DNA of 64,000 nucleotides from Steroidobacter agaridevorans (GCF_009932555.1 NZ_BLJO01000008.1:58644-122643), one strand, 5' to 3'; positions 16,060 through 26,877 are shown, counted from the stretch's first letter. Notes: generated by a model from the sequence alone, not told the origin. Program-made: numbers and translations.

Positions 16060-16539
16060 TCATGGATTCTTCTTTTTATAGGTGCCGATGAGCTGGGCTT
16101 CGGCAAGCACGTGCCCCTGCATTGCATCCAGCAGCTGCGACTTGGTGGGGCGACCAAGATCGGGAAGCACAGTGTCGAGCGCGTAGAGCTTGAAAAAATA
16201 TCGATGAGTCCCGATCGGCGGGCAAGGCCCGCCGTAGCCGCCGCGCTTCCAGTCGTTGGCGCCATCCTTCGCGCCCGATGGCAAGCCTTGCTTGCCGGAA
16301 TTCTCCGGTAGCGCGTGCATCGTCGCCGGAATGTTATAAATGACCCAATGCACCCAGGTCATCTTGGGTGCTTTCGGATCGGGCGCATCGGGATCGTCGA
16401 CGATGACGGCGAAGCTCCTGGTCTCCGGTGGTTCGCCTGTCCACTGCAGCTCGGGTGATGTGTCCGTTCCCTCGCAGGTGTGGCGCACATCGATGGACCC
16501 GCTATTGCCGAATGCGGGTGAGGTAATGGTCAGTGCCAT
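16060..16539 (-). CDS. YbhB/YbcL-type PEBP (Raf kinase inhibitor-like) protein
   Basis: 159 residues from ATG 16539, with GGAG six bases upstream. It shows the bacterial PEBP pattern: ALTITSPAFGNSGSI, FAVIVDDPDAPDP, WVHWVIYNIPA, GGYGGPCPPIGTHRYFFKLYALD. The family binds small ligands or phospholipid head groups; bacterial roles are poorly known. The start abuts the deaminase gene on the other strand. Confidence 0.93.
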   Translation of the reverse strand: MALTITSPAFGNSGSIDVRHTCEGTDTSPELQWTGEPPETRSFAVIVDDPDAPDPKAPKMTWVHWVIYNIPATMHALPENSGKQGLPSGAKDGANDWKRGGYGGPCPPIGTHRYFFKLYALDTVLPDLGRPTKSQLLDAMQGHVLAEAQLIGTYKKKNP

Positions 16540-16661
16540 GAGCAGCTCCAACACGCTTGCCAGCCTCCGCGCCAGAGTCTACGCCCGGTCGTGGCGGAAG
16601 TCGCGGAGGTCGGAATTGCGCTACATTGTTGAGATACAAGCGACAGCGTAGGTGCACGGCC

Positions 16662-17123
16662 ATGAGTCTTGAACACCCTTTCCTCCGTGCGGCGCTCGAG
16701 CTCGCGTATTCGAATGTCGAGCGCGGCGGCCGGCCCTTCGGCGCAGTCGTCGTGAAGGACGGAAAAATCCTGGCGACCGGCGTGAACGAGGTGATCGGTA
16801 CGAACGATCCCACTGCACACGCGGAGCTGATTGCGATCCGCGCGGCCAGTCAGAAGCTCGGCTCGCCGAATCTTGCGGGCTGCGCGGTTTTCGCCAGCGG
16901 TCATCCGTGCCCGATGTGCATGGCAGCGATGCGTTTGGCCGGCATCGCTGAGATCACATATGCGTACTCGAACGAAGACGGCGCGCCCCACGGCTTGTCC
17001 ACCGCGGCGGTCTACGCCGATCTGGCGAAGCCCTTCGCGGAGCAATCGATGAAAATCACCTACACGCCGGTTCGTCTGGAGTCGCGCGTGGATCTCTACG
17101 AAGCTTGGAAGAGTAAAGCTTAG
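16662..17123 (+). CDS. Nucleoside/guanine deaminase (CDA fold)
   Basis: 153 residues from ATG 16662. Zinc-binding motifs of the cytidine-deaminase fold are complete: HAE (His53, Glu55) and PCPMC (Cys83, Cys86). The length and GGRPFGAVVVKDG match guanine deaminase GuaD and related nucleobase deaminases, which turn guanine into xanthine. The acetyltransferase gene begins 10 bp later, suggesting joint transcription. Confidence 0.88.
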   Translation: MSLEHPFLRAALELAYSNVERGGRPFGAVVVKDGKILATGVNEVIGTNDPTAHAELIAIRAASQKLGSPNLAGCAVFASGHPCPMCMAAMRLAGIAEITYAYSNEDGAPHGLSTAAVYADLAKPFAEQSMKITYTPVRLESRVDLYEAWKSKA

Positions 17124-17133
17124 GCGTCGTCCG

Positions 17134-17682
17134 GTGACTGAGATCGTCGAGGTACAAACCGAGCGCTTGCGTTTGCGGCAGTGGCAACCTGCCGATCGTG
17201 CGCCCTTGGCCGCTCTCAATGCGGACCCTAGAGTCATGGAGTTCTTCCCGGCCACGCTGACTCGTGCGCAAAGCGACGAGATGGCGGATCGCTGTGAAGC
17301 GCTCATTGCAAAGCAGGGCTGGGGCCCCTGGGCGGTCGAGTCCAAGGCGACTCAGGCATTTGTTGGAGTCGTGGGTCTCCACATCCCGTCCGCGGAGCTA
17401 CCGTTTTCACCGAGTGTCGAGATTCTGTGGCGTCTCGGATTCGAGCACTGGGGCAAGGGCTTCGCTGCCGAGGCGGCGAAAGCAGCACTGCGGATCGGCT
17501 TCGAAGTGCTGGATCTTCCGGAAATTGTTGCGTTCACGACCGTGCACAACCGCAGATCCCGTGCCGTGATGGAGCGGCTGGGCATGCGGCCGGACGGCGT
17601 TTTCGAGCATCCGGGCCTGCCCATCGACAGCGCTCTGCGCCTGCATTGCCTGTATCGGCTCGCCCGGCCGGACCCTTTTTAA
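17134..17682 (+). CDS. GNAT acetyltransferase, RimJ/RimL type
   Basis: 182 residues, GTG start. It opens with the family pattern VQTERLRLRQWQPADRAPLA and has EILWRLGFEHWGKGFAAEAA, the acetyl-CoA-binding segment, and RRSRAVMERLGM near the end. Such enzymes acetylate protein N-termini or small amines; the substrate is unknown. It sits 10 bp after the deaminase gene and 85 bp before gdhA. Confidence 0.88.
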   Translation: MTEIVEVQTERLRLRQWQPADRAPLAALNADPRVMEFFPATLTRAQSDEMADRCEALIAKQGWGPWAVESKATQAFVGVVGLHIPSAELPFSPSVEILWRLGFEHWGKGFAAEAAKAALRIGFEVLDLPEIVAFTTVHNRRSRAVMERLGMRPDGVFEHPGLPIDSALRLHCLYRLARPDPF

Positions 17683-17767
17683 TTCCCGCCGCGGTTTGAT
17701 ATGGTCGCCGGCCCCTTTCAAAGGCGAAAGGGCGCTGCTCGCAATGTCGCGGGCGAACGTGGAGTGA

Positions 17768-19111
<1,344 letters not shown>

Positions 19112-19119
19112 TGCTTCAA

Positions 19120-19170
19120 AGCTCGAGGTTCTTCGGCTGAAGGACCTCGAGCTGAATCAGGTTCTGATTC
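19120..19170 (+). terminator. Two tandem hairpins after gdhA
   Basis: First hairpin: AGCTCGAGGT (19120-19129) and ACCTCGAGCT (19144-19153), with an inner CTTC/GAAG stem. Second: GAATCAG (19154-19160) and CTGATTC (19164-19170). They directly follow the gdhA stop. No T tract, so termination may be atypical. Confidence 0.5.
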
Positions 19171-19225
19171 ACCCGCCATTCAAGTATGCTCGCCGGCAAG
19201 TTAGGCCGGAGGGAGTGGGGGAGTC

Positions 19226-19882
19226 ATGAGTGGCGTGCCTGCGCTCAGAATGTTACTTCGTACGCTCTTGATTCCACTCGGATGTCTGGTAGCGGCAACG
19301 GCGTCCGCGGACGATGCCACTTCACCCTGGTCGTTCGGGACACAGCTGGGCTGGGCGCAGGGCAAGGGCGATTCCGCCCAGCTTTCCAGCGAGCTGAGCA
19401 CCTTCAGTCTCGATACCTCCGCCACGTTCGGTGAGAAGAGCCGCATCGGCTGGCGCGTGTTCACCGGCTACCGATTTACCGATTACCTGGCCGTTCACCT
19501 CGGCTACACCGATCTTGGCAAAGTTGAATCGAGGCTTGCCGAAGCGATCCGCGACAGCTTCCAGATTCCCGAAAGCGGCAGTCAGCAAACAATCCGCGGC
19601 GTCGATATCGGGATGCAGTTGAAAGTGCCGCTCGGCGAGCGGTTCGCGATGGAGTTGCGTGGCGGCAAGTATTACTGGCAGTCGCATACCCAGACGACGA
19701 GCGCTTGGGGCGAAGACTCTCGTTCCTCGCGTCGCGACTCGGATGTTTTCTTCGGCGCTGGCATGGAGCTCGCCCTGTTCGAGGAGTTCAGCGCAACGCT
19801 GGGCTGGACGCGTTACGCCGTGGGCGGCGAGCCCGTCCACTTGTGGACCATCGGCACGTTGTATCGCTTCAGCGTGTACTGA
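19226..19882 (+). CDS. OmpA/OmpW-like outer-membrane beta-barrel protein
   Basis: 218 residues with a signal peptide ending near ASADD. Alternating hydrophobic strands such as GWRVFTGYRFTDYLAVHLGY, a mid-chain FAMELRGGKYYWQS and a terminal TIGTLYRFSVY with a C-terminal aromatic residue fit an eight-strand outer-membrane barrel. The exact function is unknown. It is convergent with the NarK gene, 8 bp apart. Confidence 0.78.
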   Translation: MSGVPALRMLLRTLLIPLGCLVAATASADDATSPWSFGTQLGWAQGKGDSAQLSSELSTFSLDTSATFGEKSRIGWRVFTGYRFTDYLAVHLGYTDLGKVESRLAEAIRDSFQIPESGSQQTIRGVDIGMQLKVPLGERFAMELRGGKYYWQSHTQTTSAWGEDSRSSRRDSDVFFGAGMELALFEEFSATLGWTRYAVGGEPVHLWTIGTLYRFSVY

Positions 19883-19890
19883 GCCGGGAC

Positions 19891-21105
19891 CTAGATCCTC
19901 GCCGCCGCCACTCCCACCGCGCCCCACGTCGTGCGCCAGCGGCGCTTGATGCTCGTGAGGCTCACGAGCGCCAGCAGTGCAAGCGACGCGAAGGCGAGAA
20001 AGCCGGTCTGATAACTGCCGGTGAGCTGCTTGGAAAGACCGAGGCTCGAGGCCAGAAAGAATCCGCCGACGCCGCCGGTCATGCCGACCAGGCCGGTCAT
20101 GATGCCGATCTCGTGACGGAACCGCTGCGGCACCAGCTGAAACACCGAGCCATTGCCCATGCCGAACGCGAGCATGGCAGTGACGAACAGCGCCAGTGCG
20201 GTGTACACGCTGCGGGGCCCGAAGCTCACGACGATCAGCATCAGCGCCGCCACTGAATACATGATGGAGAGCGTCTTGATGCCGCCGATGCGATCGGCAA
20301 GCGCGCCGCCGATCGGACGCACCATGGAGCCGACGAAAACGCAGCCGGCCGTGAAGAATCCGGCCTTGACCGCGTCGAGTCCATATTCGGTGTTGAAATA
20401 AATCGACAGCGAGGAGGCGAGGCCGACGAATCCGCCGAACGTCACGGCGTAAAAAAACATGAACCACCACGCGTCGCTCATGCGCAACGTCGCCAGGTAT
20501 TCCGACCATTTCTTCGGCGGCGGCGTCGTGGGGCTGTCCTTCGCGGCGAAGAAATAAACCGCAAACGCCACTGCCAGCGGAATGACGGCAAGGCCGAGCA
20601 CATTGTTCCATCCGAGCAGCGCCGCCAGGCCCGGTGCGAACAACGAAGCGAACACAGTGCCGGAGTTTCCAGCGCCCGCGATGCCCAGGGCGACGCCTTG
20701 ATACTGTGGCGGATACCAGCGCGACGCGAGTGGCAAGGCGACGGCGAAGGAGGCGCCTGCGACGCCGAGAATCACACCGAGAGCGAGCGTGCCCGTGTAA
20801 CTCTCAATTCCCACGAGCCAGGCGATGCTCAAGCCCGCGATGACGATCAGCTGTCCGATGATGCCCGCTCGCCGCGGACGCAAACGATCGACGAGAATGC
20901 CGAACACCACACGCAGCAGTGCGCCGGCAAGCACGGGCAGCGCTACCATGAAGCCCTTCTGCGCAGCGTTCAGGCCGATGTCTGCTGACATTTGTACGGC
21001 GAGCGCTCCGAAAAGCACCCAGACCATGAAGCTCATGTCAAAGTAGAAGAAGGCCGCCAGCAGCGTGGGAAAGTGTCCCGCCTTGAAGAAATCCCGACTG
21101 ATCAA
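19891..21105 (-). CDS. narK: NarK-type nitrate/nitrite transporter (MFS)
   Basis: About 404 residues with 12 membrane segments. I chose the TTG at 21105 because the family starts with DFFKAGHFPTLLAAFFYFD, and GGGG lies just upstream. Conserved features: the loop RPRRAGIIGQ, ALPLASRWYPPQYQG and AGAGNSGTV, the nitrate signature. It moves nitrate and/or nitrite across the inner membrane. Its start is one base from the start of the phosphatase/kinase gene on the other strand. No nitrate reductase is in the window. Confidence 0.85.
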   Translation of the reverse strand: MISRDFFKAGHFPTLLAAFFYFDMSFMVWVLFGALAVQMSADIGLNAAQKGFMVALPVLAGALLRVVFGILVDRLRPRRAGIIGQLIVIAGLSIAWLVGIESYTGTLALGVILGVAGASFAVALPLASRWYPPQYQGVALGIAGAGNSGTVFASLFAPGLAALLGWNNVLGLAVIPLAVAFAVYFFAAKDSPTTPPPKKWSEYLATLRMSDAWWFMFFYAVTFGGFVGLASSLSIYFNTEYGLDAVKAGFFTAGCVFVGSMVRPIGGALADRIGGIKTLSIMYSVAALMLIVVSFGPRSVYTALALFVTAMLAFGMGNGSVFQLVPQRFRHEIGIMTGLVGMTGGVGGFFLASSLGLSKQLTGSYQTGFLAFASLALLALVSLTSIKRRWRTTWGAVGVAAARI

Positions 21106-21106
21106 A

Positions 21107-22921
21107 ATGCCCCCTGAACAGACCCGCGTCTCGTCATCGAATGAAGCAACACCCGTTGTGCAAGTCTCGGGCCTGGAGCAGTCCTCAGGCGCGGCGGCGT
21201 CTGTGTCGCCCTCCGAGCGGACAGCTGCACCATATGTGGGCCTGCATATCGGTGTCGGCAGTTGCACGCACCAAGGTGGCCGAGCGGAGAATGAAGATTT
21301 CGCGGCGTGTCATGTGGGGCAGCGGCTGAGGCAGCCGGGGATCGGCGCCATCGCTGCGCTCGCGGATGGCATGGGCGGAGCCAAGGGCGGGCGTACCGCG
21401 GCCGAGCTTGCGGTCCGTGGTTTTATCGAAGGTTGTATCGAGCAACCGATCACAGTGGGTGTTCCACGAATAAGCGCGAAAGCGGCGGATGCCGTCAATC
21501 GTTGGATCTATTCCATGGGCCGGTCCGATCCGGAGCTCAACGGCATGGCCTGCACGTTGAGTGCACTGGTTCTGTGCGGGCGTCGGGCCCATTTGCTTCA
21601 TCTTGGGGACTCGCGCGTCTACCGATTGCGTGACAACGAGCTCTCGCTGCTCACGACCGATCACACATTGGGCGCGCCCGGCACGTCGAGCGTGCTGACC
21701 CGCGCGATGGGCGTGGAAGGCAGGCTGTGCGCGGATCATGCGATCGAGACGCTGCAAGTACACGACCGCTATCTCATTTGTAGTGACGGTGTGCATGGTC
21801 GATTGTCGCGCTCGGAAATTCTGGCTGCCCTCGCGAGACGCGCGGCGCCACAAGAAACAGCGATACAAATCGTTGAGCAGGCGGTGAGTCATCCCGCCGC
21901 AGATAACGCAACCGTTCTGGTGCTCGATGTGCTCGCGCTGCCTGAAACGCAGTTTGCAGATCTAGAGATCGCGAACGCTGCGTGGCCGCTGAGAAGCACG
22001 CCGAGCACCGGCGAAGTGATTGACGATTACGAGCTCGGCGACATGCTGGCCGATGGCATGTACATGCGAGTGTTTCGTGCGACGGATCGGCGCGCTCGTC
22101 GCAATGTGATTCTCAAGTTCCCCAAGCCTCGGCCCGGTCTCGAAGACCTGCTGCGCTCGGCGCTGTTACGAGAAATGTGGATCGCGAGTCACGTCCGGAG
22201 CCCGTTCGTCACCGAGATGCTCGATCCCGCGGACGAGCGCCGGACTTGTTTGTATGGCGTGCTGCCGTACTACGAGGGAGAAACATTGGAGCGTCGGCTG
22301 CTGCGCCGTCCGCAGGTGTCGCTTGCGATGGGCCTGGATGTTGCCATCAAGCTCACCAAGGCGCTGGCGTCGCTGCATCGGGCCGGCATCGTGCATCGGG
22401 ATGTGAAGCCGGACAATGTGATCCTGGAAGCGAACGGCGGCTTGAAGCTCATCGACCTGGGCGTGGCGAGACTGCGCCAGTTCGAAGAGCCCGAGTCGTT
22501 CGAGGCGCCGGGCACGCGCAGTTACATGGCGCCCGAGCTGTTCGCAGGAGCGCCGGCCGACGAGAGCTCCGATATCTTTGCGCTGGGAGTCACGGTCTAT
22601 CGCATGTTCTCCGGCGGCGCCTATCCCTACGGAGAAGTCGAAGCGTTCGCGCAGCCCAGGTTCGGCCGGCCTGCGCCGCTCAGCAAACATCGGCCGGACC
22701 TTCCCGCCTGGCTCGATCATTGTCTGGCGCGCGCTGTCGCTGTGGATCGTCGCGATCGATATGCGGACGCCGTCGAGTTTGCTTTCGAGCTGGAACACGG
22801 CTCGATGCGGGCGGCCCCGCAGTCGCTCGCCAAGGTGTCGCTCTACGAAAGCAATCCCGTGCGATTCTGGCAAATCGTCAGCTTGATCCTGCTCATCGCG
22901 CTGTTGATCGCGCTGGCGTGA
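21107..22921 (+). CDS. PP2C phosphatase fused to a Ser/Thr kinase with membrane tail
   Basis: 604 residues from ATG 21107. Residues about 45-290 are a PP2C phosphatase: ENEDF, LADGMGG, HLGDSRVYRL, SDGV and DNAT are all there. Residues about 305-575 are a Hanks-type kinase: Lys in VILKFPKP, HRDVKPDNV at about 430, DLG in place of DFG (LIDLGVARL) and the MAPEL activation end. The glycine-rich loop is poor (LADGMYMRVF). One membrane helix closes the chain. It can both add and remove phosphate in one protein, often next to a NarK gene, where it may tune nitrate assimilation. Confidence 0.9.
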   Translation: MPPEQTRVSSSNEATPVVQVSGLEQSSGAAASVSPSERTAAPYVGLHIGVGSCTHQGGRAENEDFAACHVGQRLRQPGIGAIAALADGMGGAKGGRTAAELAVRGFIEGCIEQPITVGVPRISAKAADAVNRWIYSMGRSDPELNGMACTLSALVLCGRRAHLLHLGDSRVYRLRDNELSLLTTDHTLGAPGTSSVLTRAMGVEGRLCADHAIETLQVHDRYLICSDGVHGRLSRSEILAALARRAAPQETAIQIVEQAVSHPAADNATVLVLDVLALPETQFADLEIANAAWPLRSTPSTGEVIDDYELGDMLADGMYMRVFRATDRRARRNVILKFPKPRPGLEDLLRSALLREMWIASHVRSPFVTEMLDPADERRTCLYGVLPYYEGETLERRLLRRPQVSLAMGLDVAIKLTKALASLHRAGIVHRDVKPDNVILEANGGLKLIDLGVARLRQFEEPESFEAPGTRSYMAPELFAGAPADESSDIFALGVTVYRMFSGGAYPYGEVEAFAQPRFGRPAPLSKHRPDLPAWLDHCLARAVAVDRRDRYADAVEFAFELEHGSMRAAPQSLAKVSLYESNPVRFWQIVSLILLIALLIALA

Positions 22922-23038
22922 CGGCGCTCACAAATCTGTCACGGTTCTTCGGTTGACTGAGCATCGCCGCGGCGCGTACTTTGCCGCCCAACACGGATAG
23001 GTCATGCGCCAATGTTGGCGATATTGAAAGGGAGAGTC

Positions 23039-23941
23039 ATGAAGAACACTGCGAAGTTTCTATTGGCCGCATCGCTGCTCACCGCAGCCGGCGCGGCATC
23101 GGCGGGAGAGTTTGTTACTGTCGAGATCAAGGGCCGGGTGCAGGGCCTTTACGATCCGGACAATGTGCTCGGCGGGCAAGTGACGGAGGGTCAACTCGTC
23201 ACGGGCGAGTACAAATACGACATCCATACTCCGGATCAAGCCGTCAGTCCTTACTCCGGTGGCTACCATATGCCCGACGCAACCATGAAGCTGGTGGTCG
23301 GTTCCCTCGTTTTTCAGAGTGCCGCCGAGGCTCCCTTTGGGATGGTCTCCCGTGCTGCGTCGGTCGCGGCCATTGGCGGCGAATCTCCACCCGAATTCCG
23401 GGTCATGAGTTACACGAACCAGCCGTTGCCCAATGGCGCCACGGTAGAGCGGTTCGAGTTCGAATTCCGTGACTCCACAGGCCAGCAGCCAGCAACGGAC
23501 GCGCTGCCCAGCGCCGCGCCGAACCTGCATAGCTTCGATTACCACTCGGCGTTTGTATATGGCGAACTGAATGGCCACTCGTACTCGATGCGGGTGGAAA
23601 TCGAGTCCACGTACTCGGACGGAATGACCAGCGACCTGGTGATCTCGCCCGGCAAGAGCACCTTCGTCAGCGGTCAGCGCTTCGACGTCGCCCTGGTGTT
23701 GCCGGCCGGCAGCCAGATTGCGCATGCGACGGCGAGTCTCGATGGACAGCCTTTGCCGATGAGCTTCCCCGGCAGTTGCAATCTCGCGCCGCCGAACTTG
23801 CAGAACCGGCCGACGATCATTTGTCCCGACGCGCATTTGCAACTTCCCGAGGCAGCGGGTCAGTACCGCATCCACTGGGAAGTCGAGCTGATCGACGGCA
23901 CCTCCATCGGTCATCCGGTGGAGTGGACCTTCATCGAGTAG
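23039..23941 (+). CDS. Secreted protein of unknown function
   Basis: 300 residues from ATG 23039, preceded by GGGAGAG. A clear signal peptide (LLAASLLTAAGAASA) leads to a beta-rich domain opening EFVTVEIKGRVQGLYDPDN. Two cysteines lie near residues 245 and 265 (SCNLAPP, IICPDAH), so a disulfide is likely. Motifs such as YSMRVEIEST look like a periplasmic/extracellular sandwich. I recognise no family. A hairpin follows the stop. Confidence 0.6.
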   Translation: MKNTAKFLLAASLLTAAGAASAGEFVTVEIKGRVQGLYDPDNVLGGQVTEGQLVTGEYKYDIHTPDQAVSPYSGGYHMPDATMKLVVGSLVFQSAAEAPFGMVSRAASVAAIGGESPPEFRVMSYTNQPLPNGATVERFEFEFRDSTGQQPATDALPSAAPNLHSFDYHSAFVYGELNGHSYSMRVEIESTYSDGMTSDLVISPGKSTFVSGQRFDVALVLPAGSQIAHATASLDGQPLPMSFPGSCNLAPPNLQNRPTIICPDAHLQLPEAAGQYRIHWEVELIDGTSIGHPVEWTFIE

Positions 23942-23951
23942 TAAGTCTGGG

Positions 23952-23974
23952 GGAAGCGGGGCAATCCCGCTTCC
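23952..23974 (+). terminator. Hairpin after the secreted-protein gene
   Basis: GGAAGCGGG (23952-23960) pairs perfectly with CCCGCTTCC (23966-23974) around a five-base loop, ten bases after the stop. No T tract. Confidence 0.5.
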
Positions 23975-24098
23975 TCACCGCTCCGGAGTGATCTTTCCGG
24001 AAGCCGAATTGTCCTGATTGATCAATGTGGAAGCCGGGCGTCGAGCCCGAGTCCAGACTCTGGTCGTGGCGAAAGTCGCCATGCAGCCAGGGATTCAA

Positions 24099-24842
24099 AT
24101 GAACCGCGCGCTCGCTCGCCTCACGGTTACTCTTGTCATGGGCAGCATGCTCGTCCTCGTCTGCGCGTGCGGCAAGTCGGAAGCGACGAAGCCGGAAGCT
24201 TCCTTGACGCCCGCCGAACGGGCCTCCCTCGAGCGAATCGTCAATGACATCAAGCAGGCCAGCCGACGCGGCTTCGAAACCGGCGACTGGTCGGTCATGG
24301 CAAAGCTCTATCCGGAAGGTTCGCTCGCCTGCTGGGACGCCAGCGGCGAGGAGCACCGCTTCGGCTTTCTGTCGATGGAGCCCATTCCCGACCATGCCCA
24401 GTACCAGGTCGGGTCCCTCGATGACTACATCCACGGCGGCGTCGATACCTCTCACATGGGGGGCACGCATTTCATGGCGATCCGCTATGAGGCGTCGTTT
24501 GCCAGCGGTTGTGATTTACCCACGCCGAAGCGCTGGCCGGAGCGGCACATCTATCTGCGGAAAGTCGGCGAGAAATTCATACCGGTCCATCCGTGTCCGG
24601 TGCAGGAGCAGATCGAGCAAAAGTCGATTGTGCGCACCTGGCCGATGGTGAGTGGTGCGCAGGCGGCGCGAGTCGTCGAAGGGATGAGCGAGCAGGAGCG
24701 GCAGAGCCTTCGCGAGAAGGTCCGTCAGGATCGGTTCCCGCTCAACGCCATCCTTTCGATCCAGGACCGTCACGGCTTGTCCTACGAACAAGCCTCTCTG
24801 GTGTTGGACCGTGTGTGCACTGTGACCGCGCGTGAGCGTTAG
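24099..24842 (+). CDS. Lipoprotein of unknown function
   Basis: 247 residues from ATG 24099. The signal ends in the lipobox-like VCAC (LVLVCACGKSEATK). The body has about 30 helical residues, then MAKLYPEGSLACWDASGEEH and a domain with FLSMEPIPDHAQYQVG and HMGGTHFMAIRYEASF. A C-terminal helix follows. Four further cysteines suggest disulfides. Family not recognised. It is convergent with the sulfatase-type gene, 20 bp apart. Confidence 0.6.
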   Translation: MNRALARLTVTLVMGSMLVLVCACGKSEATKPEASLTPAERASLERIVNDIKQASRRGFETGDWSVMAKLYPEGSLACWDASGEEHRFGFLSMEPIPDHAQYQVGSLDDYIHGGVDTSHMGGTHFMAIRYEASFASGCDLPTPKRWPERHIYLRKVGEKFIPVHPCPVQEQIEQKSIVRTWPMVSGAQAARVVEGMSEQERQSLREKVRQDRFPLNAILSIQDRHGLSYEQASLVLDRVCTVTARER

Positions 24843-24861
24843 GACGCGAGCGCCGTCTTCT

Positions 24862-26877
24862 TCATCTGACCCGATACAACTGCTCTCGATACAGCCACGA
24901 CGGCATCAGCACGTTCGCCAGTGCATTCCGCGCCATCTCGGGACTCTGGGTCGACGTGGGGTCGAGCGATTTGGTGCGTCGGTCGTAGGTGAAGTATCGA
25001 ACGTCGCCGTCGGGCAGCAGCACGGTGACCTGGTTGTCCTGCAGCCACGCGAAGTTCTGATCGAATTGCATCATGGCGCGAGGCGCCGGGAGCGGCGGCT
25101 GATTGCCGAACTCCGCCAGCGTCCGGGTGAGGTCGCGGCCCGGAAAGGGATGCTCGCTGTCGATGCCCATGAGCGACAACAGCGTCGGTGCGAGATCGAT
25201 CTGGCTCACGGTGGATGCGATACGGCGCGGCTGCGTGTCGGCGCCAAGGATCACGCCGGGGATGTGAAACTTGTTGACCGGCACCAGTTCGTCGCCATAA
25301 ACGCGCGTGTCGTGGTCGGCCACGACCATCACCAGCGTGTCCGCCCAATATTTGCTGGCGCGCGCCTGTTTCAGGAATCCACCGAGCGCATGGTCGGCGT
25401 ATTTGACCGCGTTGTGCACGGTCTGTTTGGGCTGCTCGTGCAATTCGATGCGCCCGTCCGGGAATTCAAAGGGCGTGTGATTGCTCGAGGAGAAGACCAG
25501 CAGGAAATAGGGTTGCCGGGACTCGTGCAGCGCTTGCAGACGTTGGTGCGCCTTGTCGAACAGATCTTCATCCGATGCGCCCCAGCTGCCGACGAATTTG
25601 GGCGCGACCATGTCCTTGCGATCGACGATGTCATGAAAGCCGTTGCCGAGAAAGAAGCCGCGCATGTTGTCGAAGTGCGATTCGCCGCCATAGACGAATT
25701 CACTGCGATAACCGGCCCGCCGCAGCACTGACGCCAGCGTCTCGAAGCCGCGTTGTGATTTGTCGAGCTTGACGACGCTGAGCGCGGGCGTCGGCGGGAA
25801 ACCCGCCACGATGGCTTCGATGCCTCGCACGGAACGAGTGCCCGTAGCATATAACTGGTCGAACCAGATGCCTTGATTCGCCAGGCCGTTGAGATGAGGT
25901 GTGATCGGTACGCCGCCGAGCTCCTCCACGAATCCCGCGCCCAGGCTTTCCTCGAGCACGATGACCAGATTGAGCGGCCGTTCGCGACGTACGCTGGCGA
26001 CCTGCTTGTGCAGCGTCGGGAATTGGTCGGAGGTGAAGCTGGCCGGGCCCGCGGCCATGCCTTTGCGCACGCGCGAGACGATTTCCTGCGCCGGCATGTT
26101 GCCGTAGATCTCGCTCTGAGCTTCGTTCTTCAAGCCATAGACCGCCGAGAGCACCGAGTAGGCCGAGTTGGTCACCAGGCTGTTGACCATGGCGTCGTCG
26201 CAAAAGGCGAAGGTCGCGAGATTGGCCGGCCGGTGCTGAAAGCTGGAGCGGATCATCACGAACAGCACGATCACAACGATGGGCCACACCAGCAGCACGG
26301 TGCGAGTACGCCAGGGATCGACGGTATCGCGGTATCGATTGAAGTGACGTACGGTCAGCCAGCCCGCCGCGGTCAGGCCCAGTGCGACCAGCGCCAGCGT
26401 GCCTTTATAGCCGGTCCACAACATGGCGGAGACTTCACGCGGATAAACCAGATATTCGACGAACAGGCGATTCGGGCGGCTGTCGTATTCGTACAGGAAT
26501 TGCGGGGTCGCGAACTCCAGCAACAGAATCGCGATCAGGCTGACGCTCAGCCAGACGCTGGACAGGCGGGACCACCAGCTCAGCCGGTTCGCCGCCACAA
26601 ACAACGGCAGCAGCACGACCATGGGCGCGGCAAACAGGCCTAACGTGATCAGGTCGCTGCGCAGTCCCTGCAGCAGCATGCTCCACAGCGAATCGGTCAC
26701 ATCGACGCGATCCCATTGCCAGCCGATCAGCACGGCTCTGGACAAGGCCAGCGCTGCCGAACCGATCAGAATGAAGCCGAGCACGCACGAATACGGTCCG
26801 AGTCGTCGAATCGGCCACTGCATGGAACGCAGGTTGGCGATCGCCAGCGCGACTCGCGGCTGGACGAGAGTACTCAT
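24862..26877 (-). CDS. LTA-synthase-like membrane phosphoglycerol transferase/sulfatase
   Basis: 671 residues from ATG 26877. Five membrane segments occupy residues about 30-205, then a periplasmic alkaline-phosphatase-fold domain. Metal and nucleophile motifs: NLVIVLEESLG, TGTRSVRGIEAI (candidate Thr nucleophile), SHFDNMRGFF and VVADHDTRVY. Length and layout match LtaS/OpgB-type enzymes that transfer phosphoglycerol to glucans or lipids, with sulfatase homology. The Gram-negative setting favours periplasmic-glucan or lipid head-group modification. The substrate is uncertain. Confidence 0.82.
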   Translation of the reverse strand: MSTLVQPRVALAIANLRSMQWPIRRLGPYSCVLGFILIGSAALALSRAVLIGWQWDRVDVTDSLWSMLLQGLRSDLITLGLFAAPMVVLLPLFVAANRLSWWSRLSSVWLSVSLIAILLLEFATPQFLYEYDSRPNRLFVEYLVYPREVSAMLWTGYKGTLALVALGLTAAGWLTVRHFNRYRDTVDPWRTRTVLLVWPIVVIVLFVMIRSSFQHRPANLATFAFCDDAMVNSLVTNSAYSVLSAVYGLKNEAQSEIYGNMPAQEIVSRVRKGMAAGPASFTSDQFPTLHKQVASVRRERPLNLVIVLEESLGAGFVEELGGVPITPHLNGLANQGIWFDQLYATGTRSVRGIEAIVAGFPPTPALSVVKLDKSQRGFETLASVLRRAGYRSEFVYGGESHFDNMRGFFLGNGFHDIVDRKDMVAPKFVGSWGASDEDLFDKAHQRLQALHESRQPYFLLVFSSSNHTPFEFPDGRIELHEQPKQTVHNAVKYADHALGGFLKQARASKYWADTLVMVVADHDTRVYGDELVPVNKFHIPGVILGADTQPRRIASTVSQIDLAPTLLSLMGIDSEHPFPGRDLTRTLAEFGNQPPLPAPRAMMQFDQNFAWLQDNQVTVLLPDGDVRYFTYDRRTKSLDPTSTQSPEMARNALANVLMPSWLYREQLYRVR

